Origin: Podospora pseudocomata
Lineage: Eukaryota > Ascomycota > Sordariomycetes > Sordariales > Podosporaceae
Assembly (NCBI RefSeq): GCF_035222375.1
Contig: NC_085891.1
Coordinates: 1,674,001-1,738,000 of the forward strand
Length of the DNA: 64,000 nt
Direction of reading: 5' to 3'
Each line of letters starts with the position of its first letter. The first letter of the stretch is position 1. Below the pieces are notes generated by a model. The model was given only the letters and a program-made list of their open reading frames with translations, was not told where the DNA came from and did no database searches. A program made the position numbers and the translations under genes. Below are positions 20,526 to 30,966 of this stretch, piece by piece.

Positions 20526-23335
20526 ATGCCTGGTCTTACCAGTCATCTCCTCCATCGAGCACTCCCAACCCTCGAGAGGAATCCCGTATTGTCCGCACGT
20601 TGTGTCCCGAAGTTTCGGGCCTATGTGCACTCGGCTCGGCTGACCCCTCAACAACCTCGCCCTCCGCAAGCCACGCCTGTATCAACAGCAACAAAGCCGA
20701 CGCCGACGACAACCGCCACAATGGGAATGTTTGAGAGGGCCACCGCCGCCGCTGCGAACCAGCAGTCGCAGAACTCGTCTCGTAATGCTAGTCTCAAGAA
20801 GCAGCTATTCCCCTCGAGTAGTCCGAATCCAGTCTCGACGTCGACTGCTAAGGTCGATGAGATGTTCCTCAGAGCCAGCCAGCAACCACCACCAGCACAC
20901 CGTCCATCCCAGTTCTCGAGTACCACGAACCCTTTGAACAGCCAATCGTCCAACATCTCCCGCCCTCCTGTCACCAACCCCAAATCCAATACTCTCTCAT
21001 CCATTTGTTCAACAAACGGGTCTTTTGCGGACAAGGTAGAAGTGATCCACATTGCGGATGACACCCCGCCACCACAGAACTTCACAAATGAGTGGGACTT
21101 GGACGAGGACGACTTTAGCGATGAGATCGACTTGGATTGGGAAGCCCCCTCTGCTCTGCCAGAAATCCCCCGTGCTCCACCGAAGAGTACCCCCCAGAAA
21201 TTCGACCTGCCCATCCCGACGAGCGAGGCCACCTTGACGTCCTGGCCCGACTCCTCTCCTTCACATTTTGCTCCCCCTCGAGCTCGAGCCCAGCCAGCCC
21301 CGCAAGCCCCGGCACCGAAACGAGAGTACCCATACCACGCCCAGCAGGCCCCCGAGGTTGTCAAAAGGCCCAAGAGAGAGCTTCCGCCGACGTGGAAGAA
21401 GGAGCAGGCCATCACCACTGAAGATGGGGAAGCCCATGATCACCGCGGCATCAGCGAGGCGACCCCTGACGCAAAGCCCAAGGCCACTTCCTTTTGGGAT
21501 GCAACCGCCAGTGCTGTAAAGGCTCAGAAGAAACAGCTCAAGACACAGCAGAAGGCACCTGGCGGTGGCAAGCCGGTCACTGACGACGTATCCCGGGATG
21601 ATGTGCACGATGCTGTGGATCAACATGTGAAAGCAAGCAAGTCTTCCAACGCGAAGGCTGCCGCTATCCAGCTGAGCCAAGAGCAGCGCCATGTCAAGAA
21701 TCTTGTTGTGGAAAAAGGTCAGAGTGTGTTCTTCACTGGTCCGGCCGGTACAGGAAAGTCGGTCTTGATGCGATCCATCATCACCGACCTCAAAAAGAAG
21801 TACGCCCGCGACCCAGAAAAGCTTGCTGTGACGGCGTCTACCGGCCTGGCTGCTTGCAATATTGGCGGTATCACGCTCCACAGTTTCTCGGGTATCGGTT
21901 TGGGCAAAGAGGACGTCAACACCTTGGTCAAGAAGATCAGGCGGAATCCCAAGGCCAAGAATCGATGGATCAAGACAAAGACGCTTATCATTGACGAGAT
22001 TTCGATGGTGGACAGTGACCTTTTCGACAAGCTTTCTCAGATTGGTAGGATTCTACGCAACAATGGACGTCCATGGGGTGGTATCCAACTGGTCATTACG
22101 GGCGATTTCTTCCAATTGCCTCCGGTGCCTGAAGGTGGCCGGGAGCACAGGTTTGCTTTTGATGCTGCCACTTGGAGTCTGTCAATCGACCATACCATTG
22201 GTTTGACCGAAGTGTTCCGACAAAGGGATCCTGGTAAGAGGCTCTGTCCTGAAGTGATTTGAATAAAACGCTTACCGGAGTCACAGGATTTGCCGAAATG
22301 CTCAACGAAATGCGGTTGGGGAAAATCAGCGACAAGACAGTGAAAAACTTCCAGGCCCTGAAGCGACCTCTTACCTTCAGTGATGGCATCCAGGTTACCG
22401 AACTGTTTGTCACCCCTCTTGTAGAATGTCTGGCCAGTTTATTAACGACTCGATTTAGGTTCCCCACCAGAAGCGAGGTAGAGCGGTCCAATAAAGCCCG
22501 CCTGGACTCTCTAAAAGGGTCGCCTCACACTTTCCAAGCTGCCGACCAGAGTACACTTCCTGAGAACGTTCGGGAAAAGCTCTTTTCCAACATGATGGCA
22601 CCTCCTACGCTCGATCTGAAGAAGGGGGCTCAAGTCATGTTAATCAAGAACATGGACGAGACTCTAGTCAACGGATCTCTTGGGACCGTGGAAGGATTTG
22701 CCACCGAAGATCAGTTTGGTATCGACAATGGTCTTGAAGATGAGTCTGACACCAAGAAGCGAGTCCGCGCTTTTACCAGTGCGCTTGAGAACAACAAGAA
22801 CGCTGTCAAGTACCCTGTGGTCAGGTTCCACGCTGTGGACGGGTCACAGCGCGTTCTTCTCTGCGTCCCTGAAGAATGGAAGGTGGAGCTTCCCAATGGA
22901 GAGGTGCAGGCATCCCGGAAGCAGCTTCCACTGATTTTGGCATGGGCCCTTTCGATTCACAAAGCTCAGGGTCAGACCATGGAGCGTGTCAAGGTTGACC
23001 TGAACAAGATTTTCGAGAAGGGGCAGGCGTACGTCGCGCTCAGTCGTGCCACCACGCAGGAGGGCCTGCAGGTGCTCAACTTTAACAAGACCAAGGTGAT
23101 GGCACATCCGCGTGTTATCAATTTTTACAATAGTTTGTATGGAGCGGACGTGGCGGTGAAGAAAAAGACGGGGACGTTGGACGACTTTGCCTATCAGAAG
23201 CCGGCGGTTGCTGCTCCAGCGAAACCGGCTCTGGCGAAACCTGCGGCTGCTCCGGCGGCTACTACACAGCGGCGGGCACCTGTGTATGATGATTTTGATG
23301 CGGATGAGGAAGAGGCCATGGCCTCTTTTGGGTGA
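20526..23335 (+). CDS. pif1: Pif1 5'-3' DNA helicase
   Basis: Pif1 unwinds G-quadruplexes and R-loops, removes telomerase from ends and maintains mitochondrial DNA. Exons are 20526..22233, 22287..22404 and 22459..23335 (900 residues). The helicase core starts near 385. Walker A GPAGTGKS is at 405-412 and Walker B IIDEISMVD around D490. GDFFQLPPVPEGG, ELFPTRSEVERSN (made by the second splice), WALSIHKAQGQTMERV and QAYVALSRATTQEGL are the later SF1B and Pif1-signature motifs. The first about 60 residues are Arg/Ser/Leu-rich with few acids, like a mitochondrial presequence. A second in-frame ATG at codon 66 (CACAATGG context) could start a nuclear form. The second intron (GTTTGT...TTTAG) is 54 nt and contains no in-frame stop. 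The C-terminus is Ala/Pro/Lys-rich and ends acidic. Confidence 0.93.
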
Positions 23336-24413
23336 TATATGCAAGATGGTTGGCCTGTCAGGGTAGGGTTGGAGTAAGAAGATTGGCATGGCATGGCGTT
23401 TTCTTTTTGGGAGAGGTTTGGAAGCATTGTGATAAATAGGTTGTCTGGGCATGTATTCATTTTGAGTAGTATTTTTTCCATTGGGGGGGTTAGGACATCA
23501 CAGCTCGACAGCTTTTGAGGGGGGTAACATTAGGAAGGAGGGATGGATGATGATGGAACGGGGACAACTTGGGAGATGCCCTGGGGGAATAAGAAGCTCC
23601 TATGGGTATGAAAGGGAGATTTGTATGTCTGAAGTATCAATGATGAGAAGGGCACTGAAGACAAAGTAGTAGCTATTGTGTGTGTGTGTGTGTTTATCTG
23701 TTTGGCATCTATAAGATGTGGTGTTTAATGGAATAAAGACCAGGCCTGCTTTGTTTATTCCTTGTTTTTGCCTTTCTAGAACATTTTGACCCGGAAGCAT
23801 GGGAAGGCAAACTTGCATGAGACTGAGTTGTGCAGTTTGGTCTCACAAAACGATTCAGGGACCGTATGACGGTTGCACGACAGAGGGTGTGTCGTCCCCG
23901 TGTTGCGGGGTTTTAAAAGGTTTGGGGGGGGAAGGTGCCCCGCGTTCTTTTGCAGGTGGTGGTGTGTGCATTTTTTAGGTCTTGGCAGAACAGCGGAAGG
24001 GGGCCTGGGCTCGGCCGATTATTTGTAACTGGATCTGAATTTATCGATAAGAAAGCAAAACGAACTGTCAACGGGGGAAAGTTGCGACGACCACCACCAC
24101 CACCATCACCTATCGACTTGGGGAAGAAATTAAGGTCCCGTGCAAGCAGGACAGCGGGACAGTGGGCACAAACTTTCACCTACTGCACACACACAAAACA
24201 AATTCGGTGGGAGAGAGAGAGGGATATCAGACCGACTAAACGATTCTCCTTCAACAACCGACCGACAAGCCCAATAATCGAGTTCCCCCCTCCCGGAAAA
24301 AAAAAAAAAAAAGAAAAAAAAGAGGACTTTAAAATCCAGTTCACGAAAACACCACCCCACCCCCGAGGGTCACGAACCCAACATCCACCACCCCAAAGCC
24401 TCACCCATCCATC
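23336..24413 (+). promoter_or_regulatory. Spacer between PIF1 and EDC3
   Basis: This holds the PIF1 3' UTR and the EDC3 promoter and leader. A short GT run lies at about 23678-23692 and an A-rich block at 24298-24326 is close upstream of the EDC3 ATG. No coding sequence is supported. Confidence 0.45.
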
Positions 24414-26911
24414 ATGGCCGAGTTTATTGGCCTCCAGATGCTGGTTACCCTCAGGGGAAACCCGCAGCCGGTCAGGATCCGGGGGACGGTTAGCGGTGTG
24501 GAGGCTGGGAATAGTTTGACGCTGAGTAATGGTACGTTTCCCCCCTCTTTAACTCCCCCTTGTGATGGTTGCTGATATTATTCGCAACAGTGTGGTTCCT
24601 CCAGACAAACGAGTGGAAACCCCAGCTCAGCATCTCGGCGAGCGAAATCCTCGATTTGAGTCACGATGCGAGTCAATACGCCCCTCGTCAACCGGTGGTG
24701 CCCGTGCCTGTTTTCAAGCAAGAACCGCCGGTTAAAATCAAACAGGGACATGAACCTGCCGTGTTTATCGACCCTGCAATTGTTGCTGTGGGGAAGAGGC
24801 CTTCGGTTTCGAGTACTGGGCCGGGGAAGGTGGTTGTTCCTGTTGTTGTGGACAGAGATGCGACGCCTACACGGACGGTGAAGCAGTTTCATACTCAGGC
24901 TCAGGGACTGGAGTCGGATGAGGATGGGGCTGTGGGGGGAGATGCGGTTTTGGAGTATGGGCAGGTTGCTGGTGGGGGGAGGGGGAAGAAGACGCGACCG
25001 CCGAGGAAGCAGAGGGTGAACAAGTTGAGTCAGGAGGCTACTGGGGAGGTTGAGTCGTCGCCTCAGCCGTCGGTGAAGACGGCGGGGAAGGGGAAGGGGT
25101 GGAGGCAGACGCCTATGCTGCAGAGCACGCCGAGCTTTCAGCCTTTTAACTCGTTGAAGAAGGTTTCCAAGGGCGGGAGGGCGACGGCGGATAATAATGG
25201 GTGGGCTTCGGAGGATGTGACGGATGTGCAGGAGATGGGGGATTTCGACTTTGAAACCGGGTTGGCCAAGTTTGATAAGCAGAACCTGTTTGAGCAGATG
25301 AGGAAGGAGGATGTGGTGGATGAGGCGGATAGGTTGGTGTCGCATAACCGGATTCCGAAACCGAAGCCGGGCACGGCGGGGGGCAAGAATTTGCATTATT
25401 CGGAGAATGTGCTGGATCACCACCAGAAGACGTTTACGCCGACGATACTCAAGCCGAGTAGGGAGAAACTCATATCCAAGGAGCCGAGCAATGATTTCTG
25501 GAACAGCGAGGCGGATGATGGGGCTATGAATGGGAGTGAGAAGTTGAGCGATAGGGCTACGGTTATGGGGAGCAGGCAAGGGTCACGGAGGGGAGAGGGG
25601 AAGATGGCGTCGAGCAGGAGGAGTCAGTCACGGAAGGCGAGCGCTGTGCCGGGACAGCCTGGAGGCGGCCCTAGCAGGGTCAATTCTGGTGTAAGCCATT
25701 ATCATCACCGCACGTCGTCTCTTAAGGGGAGCAGGCCGAGCAGCCGTCTTTCGTCACGGACTGCGGTCGGGGGAGGCAGTGGGATGTCTGTCATTGCTGA
25801 CAAGAGAAAGCAACAGCTCTCGGCTACGGCTGCTACTAATGCACATCACGCCCCGCATCAGGGGTTGTATGTCCTGCCGTCTAACCGACGAATCGAGACG
25901 ATCTCGGCGCTGCAGATGTTGAATCTGGAGAACATTGCTCATAATGAGATTGGGCTGACGGAGGAGATGATGACGGAGAATGCCGGGAGGGGGTTGGCGG
26001 AGGTGGTTGTTGGGACGGTGCTGGCTGATCCGGCGATCAAGGTTAGGCAGGGGAGCATCGTTGATGCTGCCACTGGGGTCTTGCCCCCTCCTACTGTGGT
26101 GGTGTTGGCTGGAAACAACAAGAGCGGCAGCCGAGCTGTTGCCGCGGCGAGACACCTCAGAAACAAAGGAATCAATGTTTTGGTCTGCGTGGTTGGGTTG
26201 GAGAGAGGGGAGAGGGACCTGCTGGAGGAGGTGAGGCAGCAGGTCAGGCTGTACAAGAACTTGGGGGGGAGGGTGTTTGCCAAGGGAGAGTTCTTTGAGC
26301 ACATCAGGAAGATTAGCATACCCATGCTGACGATTGACACGCCGAGGACGAGCCTGGGTAGTCTGGCCAACCCAGCGCCGGTGATGCTGATTGTGGATGC
26401 GCTGTTGGGGCTGGCGATCAGCTTTGAAGAGCTGAGGAATGGGGACCAGGCGACGGTGTATGAGTTGGTGGAGTGGGCGAACAGGAACGAGGCTTTTGTG
26501 CTGGCGGTGGATGTGCCTACTGGTGTTGATCCGAGCTCTGGGATGGTGAGCGTGGTCGATGGGAACAGGCTCTACGTCAAGCCGAGATATGTGGTGTCGA
26601 TGGGGGCGCCGAAGAAGGGGTTGTTGGAGGCGATGGTGGCGGCCGATATCAATGAGGGGGAGGATGATATTGCTGTGGCTTCTGCGGTGCCGGACTCGGG
26701 GGAGGCGAGTTTGGCGTTGGACGATGCTGTCAGTGAGTGGAGGTTGTTTTTGGTGGATATGGGGTTGGGGCCGGCGGTTTGGAAGAAGGCGGGGACGAAG
26801 ATGAGAAAGGGGGTGGACTTTGGGGAGAGGTGGGTGTTGGAGATGAAGTATAGGGGGTTGAATGGGACGAATAGTGGTCCCGAGGGGGATCCTGAGGAGG
26901 GGGAGATTTGA
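24414..26911 (+). CDS. edc3: Edc3, enhancer of mRNA decapping (LSm, FDF and YjeF_N domains)
   Basis: Edc3 activates the Dcp1-Dcp2 decapping enzyme, binds the helicase Dhh1 and scaffolds P-bodies. Exons are 24414..24531 and 24591..26911 (812 residues). The 59-nt intron starts GTACGT and ends AACAG, and the join gives LTLSNVWFLQTNEW inside the N-terminal LSm fold (about 1-75). A long disordered linker follows. The FDF motif, GDFDFETGLAKFDKQNLF, is at about 256-273 and is the Dhh1-binding element. The YjeF_N Rossmann-like dimerisation domain covers about 470-805 (VVVLAGNNKSGSRAVAAARHL, VDVPTGVDPSSG). The central linker is rich in Ser/Arg. The gene is strongly G-rich on the coding strand. Domain order and lengths fit fungal Edc3. 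Confidence 0.92.
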
Positions 26912-27367
26912 AATGTGGGGGGGGGCGGTGGTATATCCAACATCAGGGGCGGCGTGGCTGGCTTATCACGAGAGCGTTTGAAGCGACTTTGGAAGTCTTT
27001 TTATTCAGCATTTTGGGAGGCGTTAATGTGTCTTTTCATGTTCTCGAGCCATGGAAGCAGGGCGTTAGAGGTTCTGGCATTTTCAGGGTTCAACAAAGCG
27101 GGAAGCGAATCGAACATTTTCCTTTGCATGGGGACTTGGGGGCTTTTTCACATTCAATGTATGTAGAGCATCAACACAGACATTTGCATGGGAGAGAGAG
27201 GGTGGGTAAATAAACAACGTTTGATCATTATCAATTTCATTCATTTGTGTTTGGTTTTGCAGCATGCCTTCCTTCTATCCACCTCTTTTCTCTCTTTGAT
27301 CTTTCTCTCTCCAGTAATTATCCAACCACGATGTTCAAGGCTGTCACAAAGCATAAGGCTCATACTA
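26912..27367. other. Convergent 3' region between EDC3 and the UPRT gene
   Basis: Both 3' UTRs fall in this 456-bp stretch. I see nothing coding and no strong repeat. Confidence 0.45.
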
Positions 27368-28134
27368 CTACTTCCCGATGGTCAAGAACAACCTATCCCC
27401 CACGTCTCCCATGCCTGGTTTGAGCATGCCACGTTCAGTGAGCTCGGCATCCAACCCGGCAAGCCAGATCTCTGTCCCCTCTGGCCATTCGTTCGCCGCT
27501 AGTTCGACGCCTGGCTTGGCTCCTAGGATGGATAGGACGAGAATACGCTTTGTACCCCATTCCTTTAGGGTCTGGATCGCGGCTGCGGAAGTCCCGCCGG
27601 TGGCGATGACGGGGTCGAGGACGATGGTGAGGTCGGGGGTTTTTTCGGAGGAGGAGGAGGAGGAGGAGAGGTGGTTGGGGAGGTTGTTGTAGTATTCTAC
27701 CGGTAGGAGGGTGGAAGGTTCGCGGAAGAGGCCGAGGTGGTGGATTGGTGGGGGATGGGGTAAGAGGGAAGAGAGGGGGTCGACCATGGAGAGGCCGGAG
27801 CGGAGGATTGGGACGAGGGAGATGGTTGAGGGGGAGAGGTGGGTTGTTGGGTAGCTGAAGCCTAGGGGGGTTGTGTCCTGGTGGTCGGGTGATGGTTAGT
27901 TAGGGTATGGGGAAAGGGGAAAGGGGAAAGGGGAAAGGGGAGGGGAGGGCGTACTGTTGGCCCTGGGGAGCTGGTGAGAGCGCTGGCGAGGGCTTCGGTG
28001 CCAAGGATTAGGGTTATTTCGTTGATGAGGGTTTTGACGTCGCGGGCGGTGGTGGAGGCGGAGCGGAGTTGGGAGAGTTTGGCTTGGAGGCAGGGGTGGG
28101 TGGAAATGTGGACGTTGGGGGGGAGGGAGGACAT
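27368..28134 (-). CDS. fur1: Uracil phosphoribosyltransferase (pyrimidine salvage)
   Basis: The enzyme makes UMP from uracil and PRPP in pyrimidine salvage, and its loss usually gives 5-fluorouracil resistance. Exons are 27955..28134 and 27368..27877 (229 residues, near yeast Fur1 at 216). The 77-nt intron starts GTACGC and ends CACCAG in phase 0. Visible family blocks are VPILRSGLSMVDPL (about 83-96), IHHLGLFREPSTLLPVEYYN (105-124), the PRPP-binding LDPVIATGGTSAAAI (147-161) and GMGDVGDRLFLT at the C-terminus. A Ser run (about 130-137), encoded by a GAGGAGG-rich stretch, is an insertion compared with the usual protein. MSSLPPNVHIS is the first sensible start in frame; the upstream open frame is leader. 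Confidence 0.92.
27909..27945 (+). repeat. (GGGGAAA)4-type G-rich repeat in the UPRT intron
   Basis: Four GGGGAAA heptamers followed by GGGGAGGGG occupy half of the 77-nt intron. On the plus strand, which is the template strand for this gene, four or more G4 runs with 1-3-nt loops could form a G-quadruplex. Confidence 0.9.
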
Positions 28135-29021
28135 CGTGATGATGGTGATGGTGGTGGTGGTGTGGTTGGGTTGGACAAGCAGAGTACACGACAACACAGA
28201 AGACGGACTCGAGATTATGGGACTAGAAAACAGAAGATCTTTTTGTTTGGAAGAATGAGGAGAAGATAGCTGACCACGGATCCGGGACTGGAACGGGCAG
28301 GTGTCTGGTTTAACTACCTGGTATATCTTAGGTCTGATGCAAACGGCTGTCCGTCTTTCCACACACGCCGGGCCGGGAATTGGATACCAAGGGTTCCTTT
28401 TTCATGCTACGTAAAGCGAGAGGGTCGTGCCCGAGCTTGATTCGCTGTTTTCTGTATGCCTGGTGAGGTATGCCAACATGGCTTACTACCCCGTCCGCGC
28501 CTCCGAGACAAGAGATGGCAAGCTGTTGGGCAACATTGAAAGGCCCAGCGAATCGGGTACTGACTTGTGACGACTTTGGCTCCGAGCTGCGATAGCGGTG
28601 TCTCTGTCACGGACAGTTGTCGGCTTGGAAGCTAGACCTTGAACGGGCTCTGTACCTGCCTCGTGACAGATGATCGGTGTGAGAACCGGGCGCCGGCGGG
28701 AGTCCAGGGAAGGAATGGCGGGGCAGCTCAGGCAGCTCCCGCATCCATGGATGCCGATATGATAACAGTTGCCGATAGCACTAGCAGGGGTACTTCTTGG
28801 AAGGCGGCCGTTTCCGAATCCGGAGTTTTCCTGGCATCTGATTGCACCTTCTCATCTTGAAATTCATTGCAAAAAAAAAAAAAAAAACCAATAAAAAAAC
28901 CGACTGAACCACGTTCCGCACCAAAGGTGACACGCCATGGTTCGAAACACTTGACTCAGGGAGAGACTTGTGGTTGCGGGGAGTTAGATCCCGGTGGACC
29001 AGTACAAGGTCACGTCACACA
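28135..29021. promoter_or_regulatory. Divergent spacer between UPRT and FEX genes
   Basis: The two genes are transcribed away from each other, so both promoters lie in these 887 bp. An A-rich block is found at 28870-28900. No coding sequence is convincing. Confidence 0.45.
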
Positions 29022-30476
29022 ATGACATCGCAACCAGCAGATAGGGTCGCCTACAATAATGACTTAACTCCTGTCGAAGACGCAGGCATTGAGGGCCGCT
29101 TTCAACAACTCCCTGGGCCTTCAAGCCCACGACAGACACCTCACACAAAGTCCTCTTATTCACAAGAAGCTAGGGCTGCTCGATGCGCCTCAGCAGCATC
29201 CCGCGCCGAGTATGACGTCCCGGATACATATGAAAATTTGGGAGAGACAGCCAACATCCCACCTGTTCAGAACCCGGACGAGGAATCAGTTCATCGATAC
29301 GAGACACTCGAGCAAGAAAGAGCCAGAGAACAAAGCTATGCTCGCGACCGCCGACGCCAGGATGAGGATCCTGCAACAAGGGCAGCAGTACAAGCAGAAG
29401 AAAAAGCCGAAGCAGCAAGCTACCCTGTGTCCAAAAAAGAAACTCAAATCTACACCCTTTCCTACTTAATCTTTTTCTCCATCTTTGGGACACTGGCCAG
29501 GCTTGGGCTCCAGGCGATCACCATCTATTCCGGAACACCCATCATCTTCACCTCTGTCTGGCCCAACTTTGCTGGCAGCGTGGTTATGGGTTTCCTGGCC
29601 GAAGATAGGATGCTATTCCGGCAAGAATGGGGCAGTCCATCATCAAACGGAGCCGATACCGAACGTGGCAGTGTGTCAGTTGACTCGGAGGGCGCGAGAA
29701 AAGCGCACCTTGCCATCAAGAAGACTATTCCGCTGTACATTGGTCTCGCCACGGGTTTCTGTGGATCCTTTACGTCTTTCTCTGCCTTTATGAGAGACGT
29801 ATTTCTTGCGCTCTCAAACGATTTACCTGCGACCAATGCCCCCAGCAGGAGCGGAGGCCATACTTTTCTCGCATTTATCGCCATCCCTCTGATCACCATT
29901 TCCATGTCTCTGGCGGGCCTCTTCTTTGGGGCACACATGGCTAATTTTCTCGAGCCATATACGCCATCGCTGCCTTTTCTCTTTACTAGTAAAATTCTGG
30001 ACCGTTTAATCGTTCTGCTCGGCTGGGGTTGCTGGCTAGGAGCGATCATAATGTCTATTTTCCCGCCGCATGACAGTTGGCGAGGCACAGCCACCTTTGT
30101 GCTGGTATTCGCGCCATTGGGTTGCCTCCTCCGGTTCTATATCTCGCTGCGGCTCAACAGTCGTGCGCCTAGTTTTCCCTTGGGGACGTTTGCTGTTAAC
30201 ATATTCGGGACGGCTGTACTGGGAATGTCATGGGACCTGGCTCATCTGCCGGTAGGGGGAGTCATCGGGTGTCAGGTGCTGCAAGGAATACAGGACGGAT
30301 TCTGTGGGTGCTTGACGACTGTCTCGACATGGGTTGCGGAGCTGGCAGTACTAGGGAGGAGACATGCGTATATATATGGCGCGGGAAGTGTAGGTACGGG
30401 ACTGGTGATGCTGGTGGCCATAATGGGAGGTTTGAGATGGGGTGATGGTTGGAATCCGCTGGTCTGTACACATTAA
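29022..30476 (+). CDS. fex1: Fluoride exporter Fex (fused double CrcB/Fluc)
   Basis: Fex proteins are plasma-membrane fluoride channels that protect fungi from environmental fluoride. They are two Fluc/CrcB units fused in one chain. This gene is intronless and codes 484 residues. Residues 1-138 are hydrophilic and acidic, a long cytosolic N-terminus. The first Fluc unit begins at about 142 (TLSYLIFFSIFGTLARLGLQ) and carries WPNFAGSVVMGF and GFCGSFTSFSAFMRD. The second begins near 360 (FAPLGCLLRFYISLRLN) and carries FAVNIFGTAVLGM and GFCGCLTTVSTWVAEL. The paired Asn-Phe-Ala-Gly / Asn-Ile-Phe-Gly and Phe/Thr-Ser-rich motifs are the known pore signatures. MTSQPADRV in a CACACAATGA context is the chosen start. 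Confidence 0.92.
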   Translation: MTSQPADRVAYNNDLTPVEDAGIEGRFQQLPGPSSPRQTPHTKSSYSQEARAARCASAASRAEYDVPDTYENLGETANIPPVQNPDEESVHRYETLEQERAREQSYARDRRRQDEDPATRAAVQAEEKAEAASYPVSKKETQIYTLSYLIFFSIFGTLARLGLQAITIYSGTPIIFTSVWPNFAGSVVMGFLAEDRMLFRQEWGSPSSNGADTERGSVSVDSEGARKAHLAIKKTIPLYIGLATGFCGSFTSFSAFMRDVFLALSNDLPATNAPSRSGGHTFLAFIAIPLITISMSLAGLFFGAHMANFLEPYTPSLPFLFTSKILDRLIVLLGWGCWLGAIIMSIFPPHDSWRGTATFVLVFAPLGCLLRFYISLRLNSRAPSFPLGTFAVNIFGTAVLGMSWDLAHLPVGGVIGCQVLQGIQDGFCGCLTTVSTWVAELAVLGRRHAYIYGAGSVGTGLVMLVAIMGGLRWGDGWNPLVCTH

Positions 30477-30966
30477 AATATGTGTGGTGCTGTATCATAT
30501 AGAAACAGTCTGCCAAGGTGTCTGTTCGTAGACGTGGTGGTGACAACCCCTGAATGGCCCCTGAGCAAGGATCATGGCATACGGAACCCTAACCCCAGAT
30601 ATCTGTTGCCCCTCCTTCACTTGTGTCTCAGCTCGTCGCCTCTCGACCCCGCAGCGCCACAGTGAGAGCAAGAGTCATCCAGACCACAGGAGCAACCAGC
30701 TCCGAAGCTGAAGCCTCATAAGTAAGAAGAGCAAACCCGGAGTAGGGGGTCAAAGTCAGCACAATCGCAACAGCGCCTTTCGTCCTACAACACCGTCCGA
30801 AGTTTTCCCGGTTCTGGACATAGGGACCGTGACTCACCCCACTCTCTTCACGCCAGAGACAGAGAGAGACCTGCAGGTCCCAGACGGCAGCCCAAAATCA
30901 ACCCCTCTATCAACTCAAGTCGATTCACACGACCCCTCGATAATACCCCGAGGCCACACGGACAAA
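30477..30966 (+). promoter_or_regulatory. FEX 3' region and MetRS promoter with telomere-like motif
   Basis: This 490-bp stretch lies between two plus-strand genes. ACCCTAACCC is at 30586..30595, about 370 bp upstream of the synthetase start. The open frame just upstream of 30967 is in frame with the synthetase but looks like leader sequence. Confidence 0.45.

Noticed and set aside
24578-25579. 333-codon open frame antisense to EDC3
   Set aside because: Arg/Pro/Leu-rich shadow of the G-rich EDC3 coding strand.
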